A stretch of 64,000 nucleotides of DNA from Diphasiastrum complanatum (Eukaryota; Streptophyta; Lycopodiopsida; Lycopodiales; Lycopodiaceae): NCBI GenBank assembly GCA_029204225.1, contig CM055095.1:40416141-40480140 (forward strand), in the 5' to 3' direction. The notes under the pieces are model-generated. The model was not told where the DNA came from and made no database searches. It saw only the letters and a program-made list of their open reading frames with translations. Position numbers and translations under genes: made by a program. Below, in pieces: positions 22,087-37,557 of this stretch; the stretch's first letter is position 1, and each line of letters opens with the position of its first letter.

Positions 22087-22898
22087 TTATGATATCAGTA
22101 GATTTAACATAATGACCTTTTTCGTGGCTGGACTGGTATGGCTCAAATACTGAGTTGGTGGTTGAGGATCCCTCATCATGGATGCATGCAGGTTTGAGTT
22201 TACCCGTTGAGTCAATGGTGACAGAACTGTCATGATCTCCAAAAGTGACTCGACCTTTGCTCCAGTCATGAACGACTCGTGCATTGGTGAGCCACGGACG
22301 ACCAAATAGTAATTCATAAGAAGAGGCATTATTAGGAATATCAATACTACGAGATCAACAGAAAACTTGAGACCTCCTAGTTCAGCACGTGCGGAAGGAA
22401 ACCGATAGGTCGGACCACACTTTGATCAGCCATCCGAAGCTGACAAGTAGGTTTGGCTAGCTTGTCGCTCAGATTCCATTCCATCATGAGGGATGTGAAA
22501 ATGATATTGACCCTGGAACCTCCATCAAGTACTGCTAAAACTTCACGGGATTGATGATGGGTAGCTGGGATTTTGATGTTGTCTCGTTCGCTGAGTGGAT
22601 TGGTTAGATGTAAGGGCATTTCAAGCAACTTATCAGTAGTGGTGGTGGTATTGGATTGGATCTGTTGTTTCCACTGGCCAGCATGCTTCCAGAGTACATG
22701 GAAGGGAAGAGTGACATTGGCTTGTAGTAAATTCTCCCAAAAAACTATTGACGAGGGGATGGGTACTGATTTGGTACAGGTGGTCGTGGTTGGTAAACCC
22801 CTGTTCGTGGTACAGGTTGTTGTGGCGGGTAAGGGTGGTAAGCTCGATAGATGGTGGGTCTGGTGGCTGCTGGAAAATGATTTCGCAATTAAGGGCAT
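22087..22898 (-). pseudogene. Gypsy protease (retropepsin) fragment
   Basis: On the minus strand LAVLDGGSRVNIIFTSLM matches the gypsy retropepsin active-site region, where DGG replaces the usual D-S/T-G. LRMADQSVVRPIGFL follows. A shifted frame then reads ASSYELLFGRPWLTNARVVHDWSKG, the C-terminal retropepsin motif. It is frameshifted and lies between Gypsy-2 and Copia-E in opposite orientation to Gypsy-2, so it is a separate insertion or an inverted piece. Confidence 0.65.
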
Positions 22899-22904
22899 TC
22901 ATTA

Positions 22905-24406
22905 GCAGTGTGATGCTATGAGCAGATTGGACACCAGATATTTTCCCTTGCTGGAAAATGCCAACAACATAGCATATATCCGGTCTAGTTGTGGTAAGGT
23001 AAATTGAGCTCTCTACTAATTGTCTATACAATGTAGCATCAAATGACTGTGACTCATCAAGCTTAGAAGCTTTTTACCTAGTTCAATAGGAGTGTTTATT
23101 GGTTTGCAATCCTGCAACCTAAACCTGTGCAGCAACTTTTTGACATACTTCACCTATGTTAAACCCACTTCATGTCCTTTTTGACACACTTCTACTCCAA
23201 GGTAGTAATGCATCAGGTTGAGATCTGTCATCTCAAATTGCTCCATGAGGTCTTTCTTGATCATGTCTATCATCTGTTGATTATTTCCCGTAATAATCAA
23301 GTCATCAACATAAAGAGCAATCAAAGCAACCATACCATCAAAGCATAAGACATAAAGATTTGGATCAGAATGTGTCCTCACCATTCCCTTTGAACGAAAG
23401 TAGGCATCAATCTTGCTATACACGCATGTGGTGCTTGTTTAAGACCATAAAGCGCTTTCTTCAAGGGACATACTTTATTTTCCTGTCCCTTCGCTACAAA
23501 GCCTTCAGGTTGATCCATGAACACTTCTTCTTCTAACTCACCATTTAGAAAAGCAGATTTCACATCCATCTGATGCAAAGGCCAACCAATATGTGAAGCT
23601 AAAGCAACAAGTAGATGTAGAGTATTCCACTTACAAACTGGCGCAAAGTTCTCCTCATAGTCGATGCCTTTATCTTGTGCATACCCTTTGATCACCAATC
23701 TTGCCTTGTGCTTTGCTATACTTCCATCTGCATGGTACTTAGTCCTGTATACCCATTTGCAACCAATGGGTTTCTTGCCAACTGGTGGTTCTACTAAGTC
23801 CCATGTGCTATGCTTAGCAATTGACTCCATCTCCTCTCCCATGGCCTTGACCCAAATGTCATCATCCTTCGCTTCGCCATAAGTCGAAGCTTCTTTGCTT
23901 TGAATAATGCTAGATAAGAGAGCATAATTTGCTTCATACCTTTCAGGTTGAGTCTTCTCTCTTGTTGATCTTCGTAGCTCTCCCTGGTTAGATGATCCTG
24001 GAAAGTCATCTATGTCGCGGCTCTCCAACAATCTCTCAAACCACTTAGGGAGCTTCCTGTCAGGTGATCGGCTTCCTGGTGAAAATGTATCCCACGGTAC
24101 ATCTTTCTTCTTGCGTTTGTCACCTGCAACTTCAATCCTTCTTGCACCAAAAGATTTGTCCCTACCTCTCCAACCTGTCTCTTGAGGTTGAGTAGTAGTA
24201 TCTTGAGATGTATCCTCATGTTCATCACTCGGAAGGTCAATGAATGGATCATCATCAGGTGGTATCCTCACTATACCATCTTTCCCACTGGATGTGTCTA
24301 TCTTCTTAGCATCCTCGTCTTCATACATCTTGGATTCATCAAAGATAACATTACGGCTTATATGGATTTTGTTTTCCACTGGATCAAAACATCTATAGCC
24401 CTTCAC
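22905..24406 (-). pseudogene. Copia-E reverse transcriptase
   Basis: Starts after integrase with FDPVENKIHISRNVIFDES, an acidic linker and RRSTREKTQPERYEANYA. Reverse transcriptase follows: GCKWVYRTKYHADGSIAKHKARLVIKGYAQ, MDVKSAFLNGELEEEVFMDQPEGF, then a frameshift near 23400 to ALYVDDLIITGNNQQM at the catalytic site. A last piece at 22905-23031 reads YLTTTRPDICYVVGI. Frameshifted and truncated before RNase H. Confidence 0.88.
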
Positions 24407-24505
24407 ACGATCATCATATCCTAGGAATATGCACTTGATAGCTTTTACATCAAGTTTATGTCTCTCTTCCTTAGGAATGTGTACAAAGGCCTTACATCCA
24501 AAGAT

Positions 24506-25078
24506 TCACAAGTGGTTCACCTTTGGCTTCTTCTTCGTGAATGCTTCCTCAGGTGTTATCTTTGGTATGGCAATGGTAGGACTTCTATTTTGAAGATAGA
24601 CTGTCGTGCTACATGCTTCTGACCAAAAATCTTTTGGTAGTTTCATCTCAACTAGCATAGATCTGGCACTTTTCACAATTGTACGATTCTTGCGCTCAGC
24701 TACACCATTGAGAGCAGGAGTATGAGCTTGCGTAAATTGTCTTTTAATCCCACATTGATCACAAAGATCATTGAAGTCATTAGACTTGTACTCACCTCCA
24801 CTATCTGATCTTAGGACTTTGATCTTCCTACCTGTCTGATTTTCGACCAATGCTTTGAAGCTCTTGAAATTATCAAATGCATATGATTTCTTCTTCAAGA
24901 AGTAGATCCACGTCTTACGAGACATATCATCAATAAAGGTCATGAAATAGAAGGCTTTACCTAAGGACATGGTCCTCATAGGCCCGCATAAATCTGTGTG
25001 GATTAAATCCAGGATGTTCTTTGCTCTTGCAACAACCCCCTTTATTGAACTTCTCTCGATGCTGCTTCCCATATACAT
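24506..25078 (-). pseudogene. Copia-E integrase core
   Basis: The 190-residue frame keeps all three acidic residues of the catalytic core: LIHTDLCGPM, VLRSDSGGEY and LNGVAERKNRT. It then runs to PKDFWSEACSTTVYLQNRSPT and stops at a TGA in the tail. It overlaps the upstream protease frame at 24957-25078 in another frame, showing one frameshift. Confidence 0.88.
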
Positions 25079-25574
25079 AAGATTCGCACGTCGATTTCAA
25101 GTGATCTTCTATGGTAGGAAATCTTGTTACCATCTCCAATTTTCTCATCAAACTGAGACTTCCCAAGTTCAAGTGACCAAGCCTCTTATGCCACAACTTA
25201 GTGTGCAATGGAATGGATGATACAAGTCCATGTTGCCCCTTAATTGTAGCATTCAACCTGTACAATTTTGTATTGGGCTCTCTTACTCCATCCGCAATAA
25301 CTTTGAACTTTTGGTTCACATCCTTCACAAAGCAACGATCATGGGCGAATTCTACTTTCAATTTTTGATCAGTAATGACTCCAACAAAAAGTAGATTTTT
25401 CTTCAAACCCGGTACGTAAAGTACCTCCCTGATCATCCTGCTTTTGCCATCAGGTAGTTGGATTGAAACGATGCCTATCCCCTTGATCTTGCACACCTCA
25501 CCATTTGCTTGTGAAACAGATGTTCCATTATCCAACACCTTCAAACAACTGAACCAATTCTTGTTACCTGTCAT
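24957..25574 (-). pseudogene. Copia-E protease end and GAG-pre-integrase
   Basis: Carries the region after the retropepsin active site (VLDNGTSVSQANGEVCKIKGIG, REVLYVPGLKKNLLFVG) and the GAG-pre-integrase motif LWHKRLGHLNLGSLSLM with its zinc-binding His residues. It ends out of frame near the start of the integrase core. Confidence 0.8.
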
Positions 25575-26459
25575 GTGTCTTGTGGCTCCCGAGTCAATAT
25601 ACTATGCTTGATCATCTTGATTAGATGACAATGCAGATATGAAGATACTAGAGTCTTCAATCTCACCCTCATCGACAAGGTTACCTGCTTGTTTTGGTTT
25701 CCCCTTGCCTTGTTCCGCCAGGAATTTGCAACATTCACTCTTCCAATGGCCCTTTTTATCGCAATGGAAACACTTTCCTTTCTTCTTAGTTTTAGTGAAA
25801 GATCCCTCGTCCTCCTGAGACTTGGCAAATTGCTGCTTAGACTTCTTCTTGCCCTTGCCCTTGCCTTGTTTTTGCCGTGTCGCAAATGCCTGATCGTCAG
25901 TATTTTGATGTCTAGCTTTCACCATTTCTCTACGTTGCTCTTCCTGCATCAAGATTCTTGTGAGTTCGTCAAAGGTTGGCAATCTTTCTCTTGATGCTAT
26001 TCCACTCACAAACATCTGATAGGGTTCGACAATGCCGCACAATGTATTGTGCACCAGCTCCACATCACGTATGCGCTCACCAATAGAATGCAGTTCATCT
26101 CTCATTGTCTTGATTCTGGTCATGTACGTCTGAATGTGCTCTCCTTGCTCCATGCAGGCACTATTCAACTTTGACTTCAGAAACATGATTCTTGACGGAT
26201 TTGACGTCTCGAACTGCTCCTTTAGCACATCCCATGCCTGTCTGGGTGTAACAGCATCACAAATGTGGGTAATGATGTGATCCTTCACTGACAAGTTAAT
26301 GAAGGTCAAAGCTTTCCTCATCTTTTTGTCGAACACTTTGATATCTGCTTCATTTGGCGGCCTTCTCTCATCACCTGTGACAACTTCCCACACGTCTTTC
26401 TCCATCAATATGTTTTTCATTTTGAATTTCCACACTGCATAGTTGGAAATCCCATCCAA
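25571..26459 (-). pseudogene. Copia-E gag with CCHC knuckle
   Basis: A 285-residue copia gag begins MDGISNYAVWKFKMKNILMEKDVW. It continues through AVTPRQAWDVLKEQFETSNPSRIMFLKSKL, a lysine-rich stretch, and CFHCDKKGHWKSEC, an intact zinc knuckle. Close in wording to the gag at 62557-62946. The gag frame ends with a serine- and acid-rich tail before protease. Confidence 0.88.
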
Positions 26460-27022
26460 TTTACTCGCCTATGGATCAATTTGAGCATGATCTGAGGCCT
26501 GGAGCAAGGTTGTCCTACTGATTCCAAGTCTGTAGAGTGTTCACTCAAGAAATTCTGTGGAGAAACAGTGATTTTAGCTCAACTTGATAAAGTCACTTTT
26601 TTCACCTTTTATCGCAAATCTGCTAGGTTAACTGTCTGGAGACAAATCTCTGACATAAACCTCAAAATCTCTCCATGGCTGGTTGACAATGTGATTAGCT
26701 TCCTTCTTGTCCTTACGACATTCAAAACGGTGCACAAACAACGAAGAAATCACCAGTTATGTATAAAAACTGTAACCCCAAAACCAGTTTCAATTTTCAG
26801 CTGGCTTCAAAATTGTCAAATTTTCACCAAATTTTTCCCTGTCTGATGCTATGCACAGGCTAATAATCCCTCTGCTGAGCTTAGCAAGCCTCTATAAACT
26901 AGAAACCGTGCACCAGTGCTTCTCTTTCCATCTTCAACCCGTCGTAAACCCCGAACTCTCAGAAGACAGTTCTCCCGAAGCTCTCTTCAACGACGATTCT
27001 GTACTATGTACACTCCCTGTAC

Positions 27023-27035
27023 GGCTCTGATACCA
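27023..27035 (-). other. Copia-E primer binding site (initiator Met-tRNA)
   Basis: The minus strand reads TGGTATCAGAGCC directly inside the 5' LTR. Confidence 0.88.
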
Positions 27036-27309
27036 ACTTAGAATTTGCTTTGCACAGGAACACAGATCATGCTACACAGTAACACAGACAGAAAACACTC
27101 TACACAGCAAGCTCACATAGCAATTTTATTTCTCAAAATGAAGTTACACTGTACATATAGTTGTTCACTCAGGCAACCCATGCATGACCCAGGTTGCCGT
27201 TGGCGGGACGCGTGTCCCGTCGACTTGCCTCGTGGCGAGGCCAACTGATCCTTATCCATTGATAGGACCCACAGTATAGTAACACAGTGATTCTACTTTA
27301 ATTCTAACT
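27036..27309 (-). repeat. Copia-E 5' LTR (~274 bp)
   Basis: Ends are an inverted repeat TTAGAATT...AATTCTAA (27038-27045 and 27300-27307). The usual terminal TG/CA are altered to AC/CT. The other LTR is not in the window. Confidence 0.65.
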
Positions 27310-27694
27310 ATTTTAGCATGATAAATCCTAGTATTAATAGCAAGTACATGTTTTGTGATCTTGATCAATGTGATTTTCACAAGACATGGAGACATTAGAT
27401 TTCCTTCAAAGAGAAGTATCAAGATCAAGGAGCAAGTTTCAAGTTCATGTATCTTCACTCAACATGGAAGAAATCAAGTGCAAAGGTGCAAGGAAGAATC
27501 AAAACTCTTCAATTCATCTTGGAGGAGATCAAGATCAAAGAAGCTCTATCTTGGATATGGTGATAGATCATCTCCTCATCTTTAGGGGCTCATTAGTCAT
27601 CTTCAAACCTGAACATGATTCATTTTTTATGTTAAGATCAGGTCTTAGAATTGTACATAGATACATTATTGTTTCCAAGGCTAGATTTGAGGAG
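27310..27694 (+). other. Internal remnant preceding an LTR
   Basis: Non-coding sequence that ends TTTGAGGAG, a polypurine-like tract, directly before the LTR at 27695. It may be the last part of a deleted copia element. Confidence 0.4.
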
Positions 27695-28370
27695 TGTCAA
27701 AATAGCCTAATTTGGCAAATCTAGCCATGTAGAACTTTGTAAATATTGTGTATAGTTGGATTTCACACATGGAAGGCCAAGATGCCACGTGGCAACCCAC
27801 TCCTAATGTAGTTTAGGTCAAGTCAAGGGAGTTGCTCATGTCTATTTGGTGGTCATTCTTACTTTATAGGACCTACACGTAAGTTTAAGGTGAAAATTTG
27901 ACCAACTAGCTACCTACCAAGCATAACTCTAGGATCTAGGCTAGGGTTTCATTTTAGGACAAGAAGAGTGAGTTAACTTCCTTATTACATGCTGGAAATC
28001 CACCTAACTTCAAGAAGGAAGTCAAATTTGCTATGTATTCCAAGCTCTCATAGTGAGAAGATAGAATATTTTTGGAGCTCATTGGCAATCTCAAGCTAGT
28101 TCACTATGTACATTGAGTTTTTGTGACCAAATGCAACCAAATCAATTTCTACTTGTTTCTCAGCTTGAAGTCCATACTACAGCCTGTAGTACACACGTGT
28201 GGGCACGAATTTCAATGTCGATCAATGCTTTTGATTGTTAATGCTCATTGTTTGTCAAATTGCCAATATAGATCAACTTTTTTGTGTCTAGTTTTTTGAT
28301 AGATTGTTAAGCAAGCATCCAATCACTCTTGTGGATCTTTTGTAGATCCATTTATGGTACAGTACTTTCA
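27695..28370 (+). repeat. Copia LTR (plus orientation)
   Basis: Starts TGTCAAAATAG after a purine tract and ends AGTACTTTCA. It shares with 56981-57567 and (reverse complement) 63334-64000 the block ACACGTGTG...GCCAATNTAGATCAA...GATAGATTG...GGATCTTTTGTAGATCCATTTA near its 3' end. It is therefore a member of that LTR family. No primer site or coding region follows, so it is a solo or orphan 3' LTR. Confidence 0.7.
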
Positions 28371-30296
28371 CAGGTCTTTTGTCCAAGTCAGAGGACCCAA
28401 ATTTTATCAAACTGGGACCATCTTTTGAGCTAAATTTTCAATCTGAGATTCAACCCCCTTCAAAGTGCAGTTTTCTCTTTGTGATATTTATTGAGGTTGA
28501 AGGCATTATTAATGTACCTTTCAGACTTCAAGAATGAATTTTTTGGGTCCAATGAATTGCCCCCATCTATGTTGGCATGGGATTTAACAATGTTTGATCT
28601 TTTGGTCCTATAAACTGTGCAGCGAACAATCCTCAACACTTGCATGAAACATTTTGTATGCTAATTCCAGTGTGAAGTTTGGATGTGCAAATTAGTCCAC
28701 AACCAACTCCTTTCTCCTTTCATCAACACATAGTCTAAAATTATTTGAAAGTTTCTATCATGCTCTTTTAGCATTTGCATTGATGAAATTGTAAGTATCA
28801 TTGTCTTTTGGCATTACTTGTCTTTTGTGTAATATGTTTTACTTCTTGCCTAATGTTACATCAATAAATGCTTTTTCATATGAATTACATAGACTCTAGG
28901 ACACTTTGCACTTGTTGATAGTTTTTTTACGTCAACTATATGATTATGCGATGGTTTATTTATTTATTTATGTTTCTTGCCCTTGAAATACAAATTTGTT
29001 GGATATTCTATTTTTCACTATAAATACCCAATACCATAATGTTTCACTTTTGCACCGTATCCTAGACAATTTTGTACCCCACAAATATGTAAGATAAGCT
29101 AAGCAATCCAATACAAGTTTGGATGTTTCATTTAGACTAGATTTAATAAATACGATTTCAAAATATGTTTTTTTTTTTTTTGGCGTTCTGAGAGTCAAGT
29201 ATTCATTGGTTGATATCATATCTTCTTTTGCTAATGGAACACATTTGCCAAGAAGATCAAGTTTAGACATTTCAAAAACATGAATATAGAGCATCAACAA
29301 TGTTAGTTCAAAATACAGTCGTAATAGACTATATAAGAAGGGTACCTTGGACTGCACATTGGGCAATATATTATACAATAATATGTGTAGAATCATGTTT
29401 GAGTGAAAAAAAATTCTTCTTGCAAAATTTATAATGAAAATGGTGCTCATTATAGATAGCTGACTCAAAAGTTTATTGAAGAAGGAACAAACTAGAAGTT
29501 TCCAAGAGCCCTTGCCATACAATCAGAAAACTCTTAGGTGATTTCAAGATTTAAAAAAAAAAGTAGTGTTGTGTCTGTAGAAGGGAGGATGTTGTTGGTG
29601 GTTTGTGGGGGGAAAGGGGGGGAGAGGGGGGGGGGGGGGGGGGGGGGGGGGGTGGTTGAAAAAGATGGGACTCTTTAAAATTAAGATTCGAATCTTAAGT
29701 AGTTTTGAAGTTTTGACATAAGAATGAAATAATGGTGTTGACAACGTATTGCCAAATAGCAAGGCCCTTGATGAAGAGGGCATAGCTATTTGTTCAATGA
29801 GACAAAGTGGAGTGGAGGGATGTTGAAAAAGGTTGAATAGAGATGACGGAAGGTTGAAGGCAAAAAGGACAACCGAATTGAATGCCACCAAAAAAAAATG
29901 TCAACTAGAGGTATGCATGCTAAAACAAGTTTTAGAAGAAGCATTGGGATAAAGCAACGTTCAAGAAACCTTTTTTGAGTTATCTTTAAAAAAACCTGCA
30001 TTCTTTTAAGCTTTTCAATTTTTGAAGTACTATTACACATAAAAGGGTTTATTTGCCCATATAAAAAATTGTCAAAAATTTTGTGATGTTGATTTTTGAA
30101 AGAATATGTTAGTTTCATTTCTGAAGAGCTTTGGCATTTTGCGAGTAATTCATTTGCAAGTTTTGTGAATTTTGGAATTTTGTGGTTTGTGGACATTTGT
30201 TCTTGCCATATTTAATTTTTCTCTAGCTAAAATTTATTACCTAACTGATTACCACCATTTTCTTCAAGCTAAATTTTTTTATCCCAGTCATTACCA
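28371..30296. other. No gene recognised
   Basis: AT-rich DNA. Minus-strand frames of 184 and 136 residues (28968-30196) have no recognisable domain and low-complexity composition; a poly-proline stretch in another comes from a poly-G run. No splice-supported exon was found. Confidence 0.4.
29626..29652 (+). repeat. Poly-G run of 27 bases
   Basis: An uninterrupted run of 27 G, preceded by further G blocks from 29606. It can form G-quadruplex structures and is prone to sequencing error. Confidence 0.85.
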
Positions 30297-31250
30297 TCCT
30301 TGGCACTTGAAATTTCAAGCATGCCAACGTGCTCTCAACTTCGGCTACAATAAAAAGAAAATATCTAAATTTCATAGAATCAATGGATTCTACATACAAA
30401 ATGGACCATTTTTTGTTTTTGGATCATTTCAATCTGAGCTATATATAATAAAGGCTTTATAGCCGTTTAATGTTTTCAAAGTTAAGAACAAAATTTGTCC
30501 TCGGCACTTGAAATCCTGAGCACGCCGACATGCTCAAAATTTCAACTGCAAAGATAAATAAAATCTAAATCTGATTGAACCAATGGATTCTACATGCAAA
30601 ATGGAACATTTTTGCTTTTTGGATAATCTCAATCCGAGCTATATAATAAGGAAGTTATAGTCGTTCACAGTTTTCAAAGTTAAAAACAAAAATTTGCCCT
30701 TGGCACTTGAAATCTTGAGCACGTCAGCATGCTTAAGATTTCAACTGCAAAGACAAAATAGAAACCTAAATTTGATTGAACCAATGGATTCTACATACAA
30801 AATGGACATTTTTGCTTTTTGGATAATCTCAATCAGAGCTATCATAAGAAAGTTATAGTCATTCAAAGTCAAAAACAAAAATTTGTCCTTGGCACTTGAA
30901 ATCTTGAGCACGCCGACGTGCTCAAAATTTCAGCTGCAAAGATAAAATACAAACCTAAATTTGATTGAACCAATGGAACATTTTTGCTTTTTGGATCATC
31001 CCAATCTGAGCTATAATAAGAAAGTGACGGCTGTTCAAAGTTTTCAAGGCTACAAACGAAAATTTGCCCTTGGTAGCTAGAGTTGAGAGCATGTCGTCGT
31101 GCCACCAATTTCAGTTGCAAGGCTTACAGTTGAAATTGGTAGCACGCTGGCTCTCAATTCTAGGTGCCAAGGGCAAATTTTCTTTTCTAGCCTTGGAAAC
31201 TTTGAACGGTTGTAACTTTCTTATTACAACTCGGATTAGATTAAATCCCA
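30297..31250 (+). repeat. ~180-200 bp tandem array ending in an inverted unit
   Basis: Four to five units begin near 30299, 30500, 30700, 30889 and 31069 with CCTTGGCACTTGAAATC or a variant. Each contains TGATTGAACCAATGG, a CATTTTTGCTTTTTGGAT segment and GCTATAATAAGAAAGTTAT. Spacing shrinks from about 201 to 181 bases. The last unit (about 31010-31117) is followed after some nine bases by its own reverse complement (31127-31240), giving a palindrome with arms of about 110 bases. Confidence 0.85.
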
Positions 31251-33091
31251 AAAAAAAAAATATTCCATTTTTTATGTAGAATCAATTAGTGTAATCAAAT
31301 TAATATTTTATTTGACTACAAGTTGAGACTGGTCTACGGAGGATAACAAGATATATCCATCGCTTTCTAATGAGCCCTACACTATATATGAAAGATAGCA
31401 AAGCCTATACTTGATAGCATGTCATGTGTCAATCATGAAAGTTTAAAAGCTAGATAGGAAAAAAAAATCACAAAACTCGTAGGTAATTTACTCGCAGATT
31501 GTCAAAACCCATTCCTTAACATTGGGGTAAAGAGCACAAGCTAGACAATAATTAAAAGGCTATTCCAACTTGCTGCAGTCGAAATATATGTACTCTCAAT
31601 TTATCTTGCGAAAGATTGTGCCCAAGTCTATTTTGCACATTAAATCTTTCTCGATTTCCAATAACACGAGTGACTGTCTGGCATGTTGGAACTAGTGTCA
31701 AGATGAAGCCAAATTGGGATATTACATGAAGCGGCAAATAGGGAGCATGCATGTTGGAAAGAATTTCAATCAAGAAAGTTACCTTTTAGGCCATCACAGA
31801 AGGAACAACAAACTACACCATGCAAACTTGAGGGAAAAGGCCTACATAGCAAAAATGCAACTCCTCAAACATGATAGGGCAATGTAGCATGCCAACATAT
31901 TGAAAACTCTAAAAAGTTTCACATTTGACTTGAAATAAAGGGTGTTAGAAAGCTACAAATGAACAATAATGTCTTTGACATTTTGTTAACTCTCAAAGCT
32001 CTTTCCTTTCAAAAGCAAGGCTATATAGACTATAAAACCTTTGAGTATTTGGAGTTTGTGACTCCCATTGAACATGGAAGCAGGAGGGGACCCCATGATT
32101 GAGCCAACTTGTGTTTGCTTCTTCTAGCAAACCTTCAAGTCATGTACACCTATTCATTCCCTCATAATGTGAATGTGCTTCAAAGAACCTTTGCAAATGG
32201 AGTGTAGATGGTCTTTTATTGTTCCTACCTACCTTCTTGACAAACAATGATTTAGGTATAGATAGCATGAGATTGGACTAGCAAGAGGACAAGGGTGGTA
32301 TGGATCGCAAGATTACATGAGGGGTTTATAAAAAGTTTCACATGTCTTGACATTTTGTGACTCCCATTGAACATGGAAGCAATGGAATATTGGTTGGCTT
32401 CAAGATGTAATAGAAACAATATAGGCCTGGCTAGCTCAATCGCAAGTTTATAACCAATAGTGCTCCTGCAACGTGAAGACTCTGAAGAGTATATCCCAAA
32501 AACAGTAATTACATGAATAACCAGAATGCTTTTGATAGTTAATCAAGGATGTCCAATGGATGTGTAATGTAAATCAATAAGGCGAACCTCTTTTGTTGTG
32601 TCCCACTGATTGTTGATTTGCCCTTGAGAACCGGAATTGCAGGAATGCCAATAATTAGCTGAGCTAACCAAAAAAACATGAATACCGTTATAAACCAGTG
32701 AGAGCAGAAGGCTGTGAATTAAGAAAACAATACATTGGAGCCGGCAAAGGTAAAGGGTATTGATATCAACCATCTGACTTAAAAATTATACAAAGCTCAA
32801 TAAGAGTCTTCTGCTCTGCCTAAAACACAATGATGGCAGTTACCTCATCAATTACAGTACAGGACTGTGATTGTGTGAATAAACTCATGTATAATTGTAC
32901 CAAATGTGAATGGAACCTAGCAAACAATGGCTTTCCAAACATTGCTAGGTTTCAGTAACTTGGAAGCCTTCAATACAACAAACAGATAGTTTCCAAGAAA
33001 GCAATTGAATGTAGGAAACTAGTCACGAGTGTGCCAAGAAACCAAATCTGATACTCTTTCCACTGCTGGGAGTCGATTGTCAATCCTTCCA
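31251..33091. other. No gene recognised; 3' side of the AMMECR1-like gene
   Basis: AT-rich DNA without a recognised exon. Its right end probably includes the 3' untranslated region of the minus-strand AMMECR1-like gene, whose stop codon is at 33092-33094. Confidence 0.4.
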
Positions 33092-35659
<2,568 letters not shown>

Positions 35660-36242
35660 TTTTGACCACTTGATGCGGTTCGAGGCAAATAATAGATGCA
35701 GCTGAAGATCGAATCGATTTTAAATCAACAAATTGCTCTGATAAGACCACAGGCCCAGCCCAGAGTCTCAAGTACTACCCACCTTTACTGCCGTTGCGCG
35801 TCCGGGCTTCTACTATGCCCCAGGCTGGTTGAAAATATGATGGCTTAATTAGCTGATAATTTGTAAGAAATGCTTAAGGCAAAAATAAAAAATCTTTCTT
35901 GCATGCTGCCACTAATTAACAAGCGTCCAATTAGAAATGATAAGCATCATTGAACGCAAACAAATGCGCAGCTAGTAAAGAAGCATCAACTTACAAAGAA
36001 TAAGCGTTTATTGAACCGAAACAAATGCACAAAAGGCCCTACATTTTTGACCTCCACTCCTTTGTATTTGCAGCCAAGTTCACATTTCTACATTTGGAGC
36101 TTGTTGGCTTCTCCTTTTCTTGTTTTCCCTCCATTTTATGTTAGAAATACAATGATAATCTTCATTGACTAAGTTAGAATTAGAATAGGTTAAATCTAGT
36201 TGTACTCTAGACTATAGACTTATGACTAGTCAAACCCCTAGA

Positions 36243-36245
<3 letters not shown>

Positions 36246-36295
<50 letters not shown>
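36246..36295. repeat. (TC)n microsatellite
   Basis: About 25 uninterrupted TC units in the region between the two divergent genes. Confidence 0.9.
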
Positions 36296-36297
<2 letters not shown>

Positions 36298-37006
36298 GGA
36301 TGCTATTTAACAACACTATGATGTTTGCCAAATAGTTAGCCAAAACCCAATTCCACTTGTTTTTTTTTTGTGGGTTTTTACTACATGTCTTCAGTTCTCT
36401 TTGTAGGAGTGAAAATAGCTTACAAGCTTATACCTCTAAAGTGCACCTTCGACCCACCAAACTATTTAGAAAATCATTTGTACATAAGACAAACATTTCA
36501 TGAGGTCAGTATATGAATTTGTGAGAGTCCACGGTTGAGAGACCTATGCCAATAATCCGTGAGGGAAATTGCGACCAGATTTCAAATCATCTCTGAGAAC
36601 CTATTTCACAATGGATGCCAACCTTATTGCACTATAAAACAGACCTATTTCTAACAAAGAGAGCTATGACCTATCTCTGGGCATTCATTACACTTTCACA
36701 CATCCATAGCAAATGATTTTGGAGAAGGTATACTGCCTTTTGATACCTAAAATGTATTCACCTATAATGAATATTTTTGAACTACATTACTAACTAGAAT
36801 AATAGAATAACTATAGTTTTAAGCTTTCTTTATACAATGATTTAAAGTTCCATTTTTGGATAGTTTTACTACATGCTGAAACTCATTGCTGCGACAATCA
36901 ACCATACTTTGCTTTGCTTTGTTAGCTGGCATTTGGTGACTATTCATTAGATATCAAGCACACACTCTGACATCTTCTCAAGTGAGAATGAGCTGTTTCA
37001 TAATGT

Positions 37007-37034
37007 TGTGTGTGTGTGTGTGTGTGTGTGTGTG
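37007..37034. repeat. (TG)n microsatellite
   Basis: About 14 TG units upstream of RBD1 exon 1. Confidence 0.9.
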
Positions 37035-37557
37035 AACCTAACCAAACTAAACTATTCAAAACAAAATAGTTTTGCCAATGAACCATAAGTTAAGAAATTA
37101 TAAGTGAATCGTAACCGATGTCTTCCTTACTTTTCATAACATATTTGGGTTGAAGAGAAAACCCTCACTGCATCCATCCACAACAATAACCAAGTAAGAA
37201 TAGGGGAATCCTTGTGGGAACCACATGTGTCAATGCATTTTCTCAGTTGTTATCCATGTCACAACTCAAGAATATCGTATCAAGTACTAGACTATGTTTT
37301 CAATTATGTAACGAATTAGTATTTGTTTTTGTGTGAAGGTGAAGCCACTGAGTGGAAAAGCAAAGTACCAAAAAAGGCCATGGGTTGCTTGGGAGTGAAG
37401 TTTTTTTTTTTGGGGGGGGGGGTGGGGGTGGGGGGTTGGGGGTTTTAAGCACTCTATCCCTTCAGCCTCTGGGCAGCCTTTCAACCAACGGAGACATTCC
37501 CACCAACACAGGCAGCAAGAAGGAGGAGAAACGGTGCGCCAGAAACGGTGCGCCGCG

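Larger units (their letters stand above)
22905..27309 (-). mobile_element. Copia-E: 3'-truncated copia element
   Basis: Minus-strand copia element with 5' LTR (27036-27309), primer site (27023-27035), gag, protease, integrase and most of reverse transcriptase in order. The element ends inside the last part of reverse transcriptase near 22905. RNase H and the 3' LTR are missing where the gypsy protease fragment begins. Stops and frameshifts are few. Confidence 0.88.
35660..37557. promoter_or_regulatory. Divergent upstream region of AMMECR1-like and RBD1
   Basis: About 1.9 kb separates the two start codons, which point away from each other, so both promoters should lie here. No specific TATA or other element could be assigned. 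It contains a TC repeat (36246-36295), a TG repeat (37007-37034) and a G-rich stretch (about 37412-37442). No other gene was recognised. Confidence 0.5.

Noticed and set aside
29544-30196. Minus-strand frames with a long proline run
   Set aside because: The prolines come from the poly-G tract at 29626-29652 and no domain or conserved motif is present.
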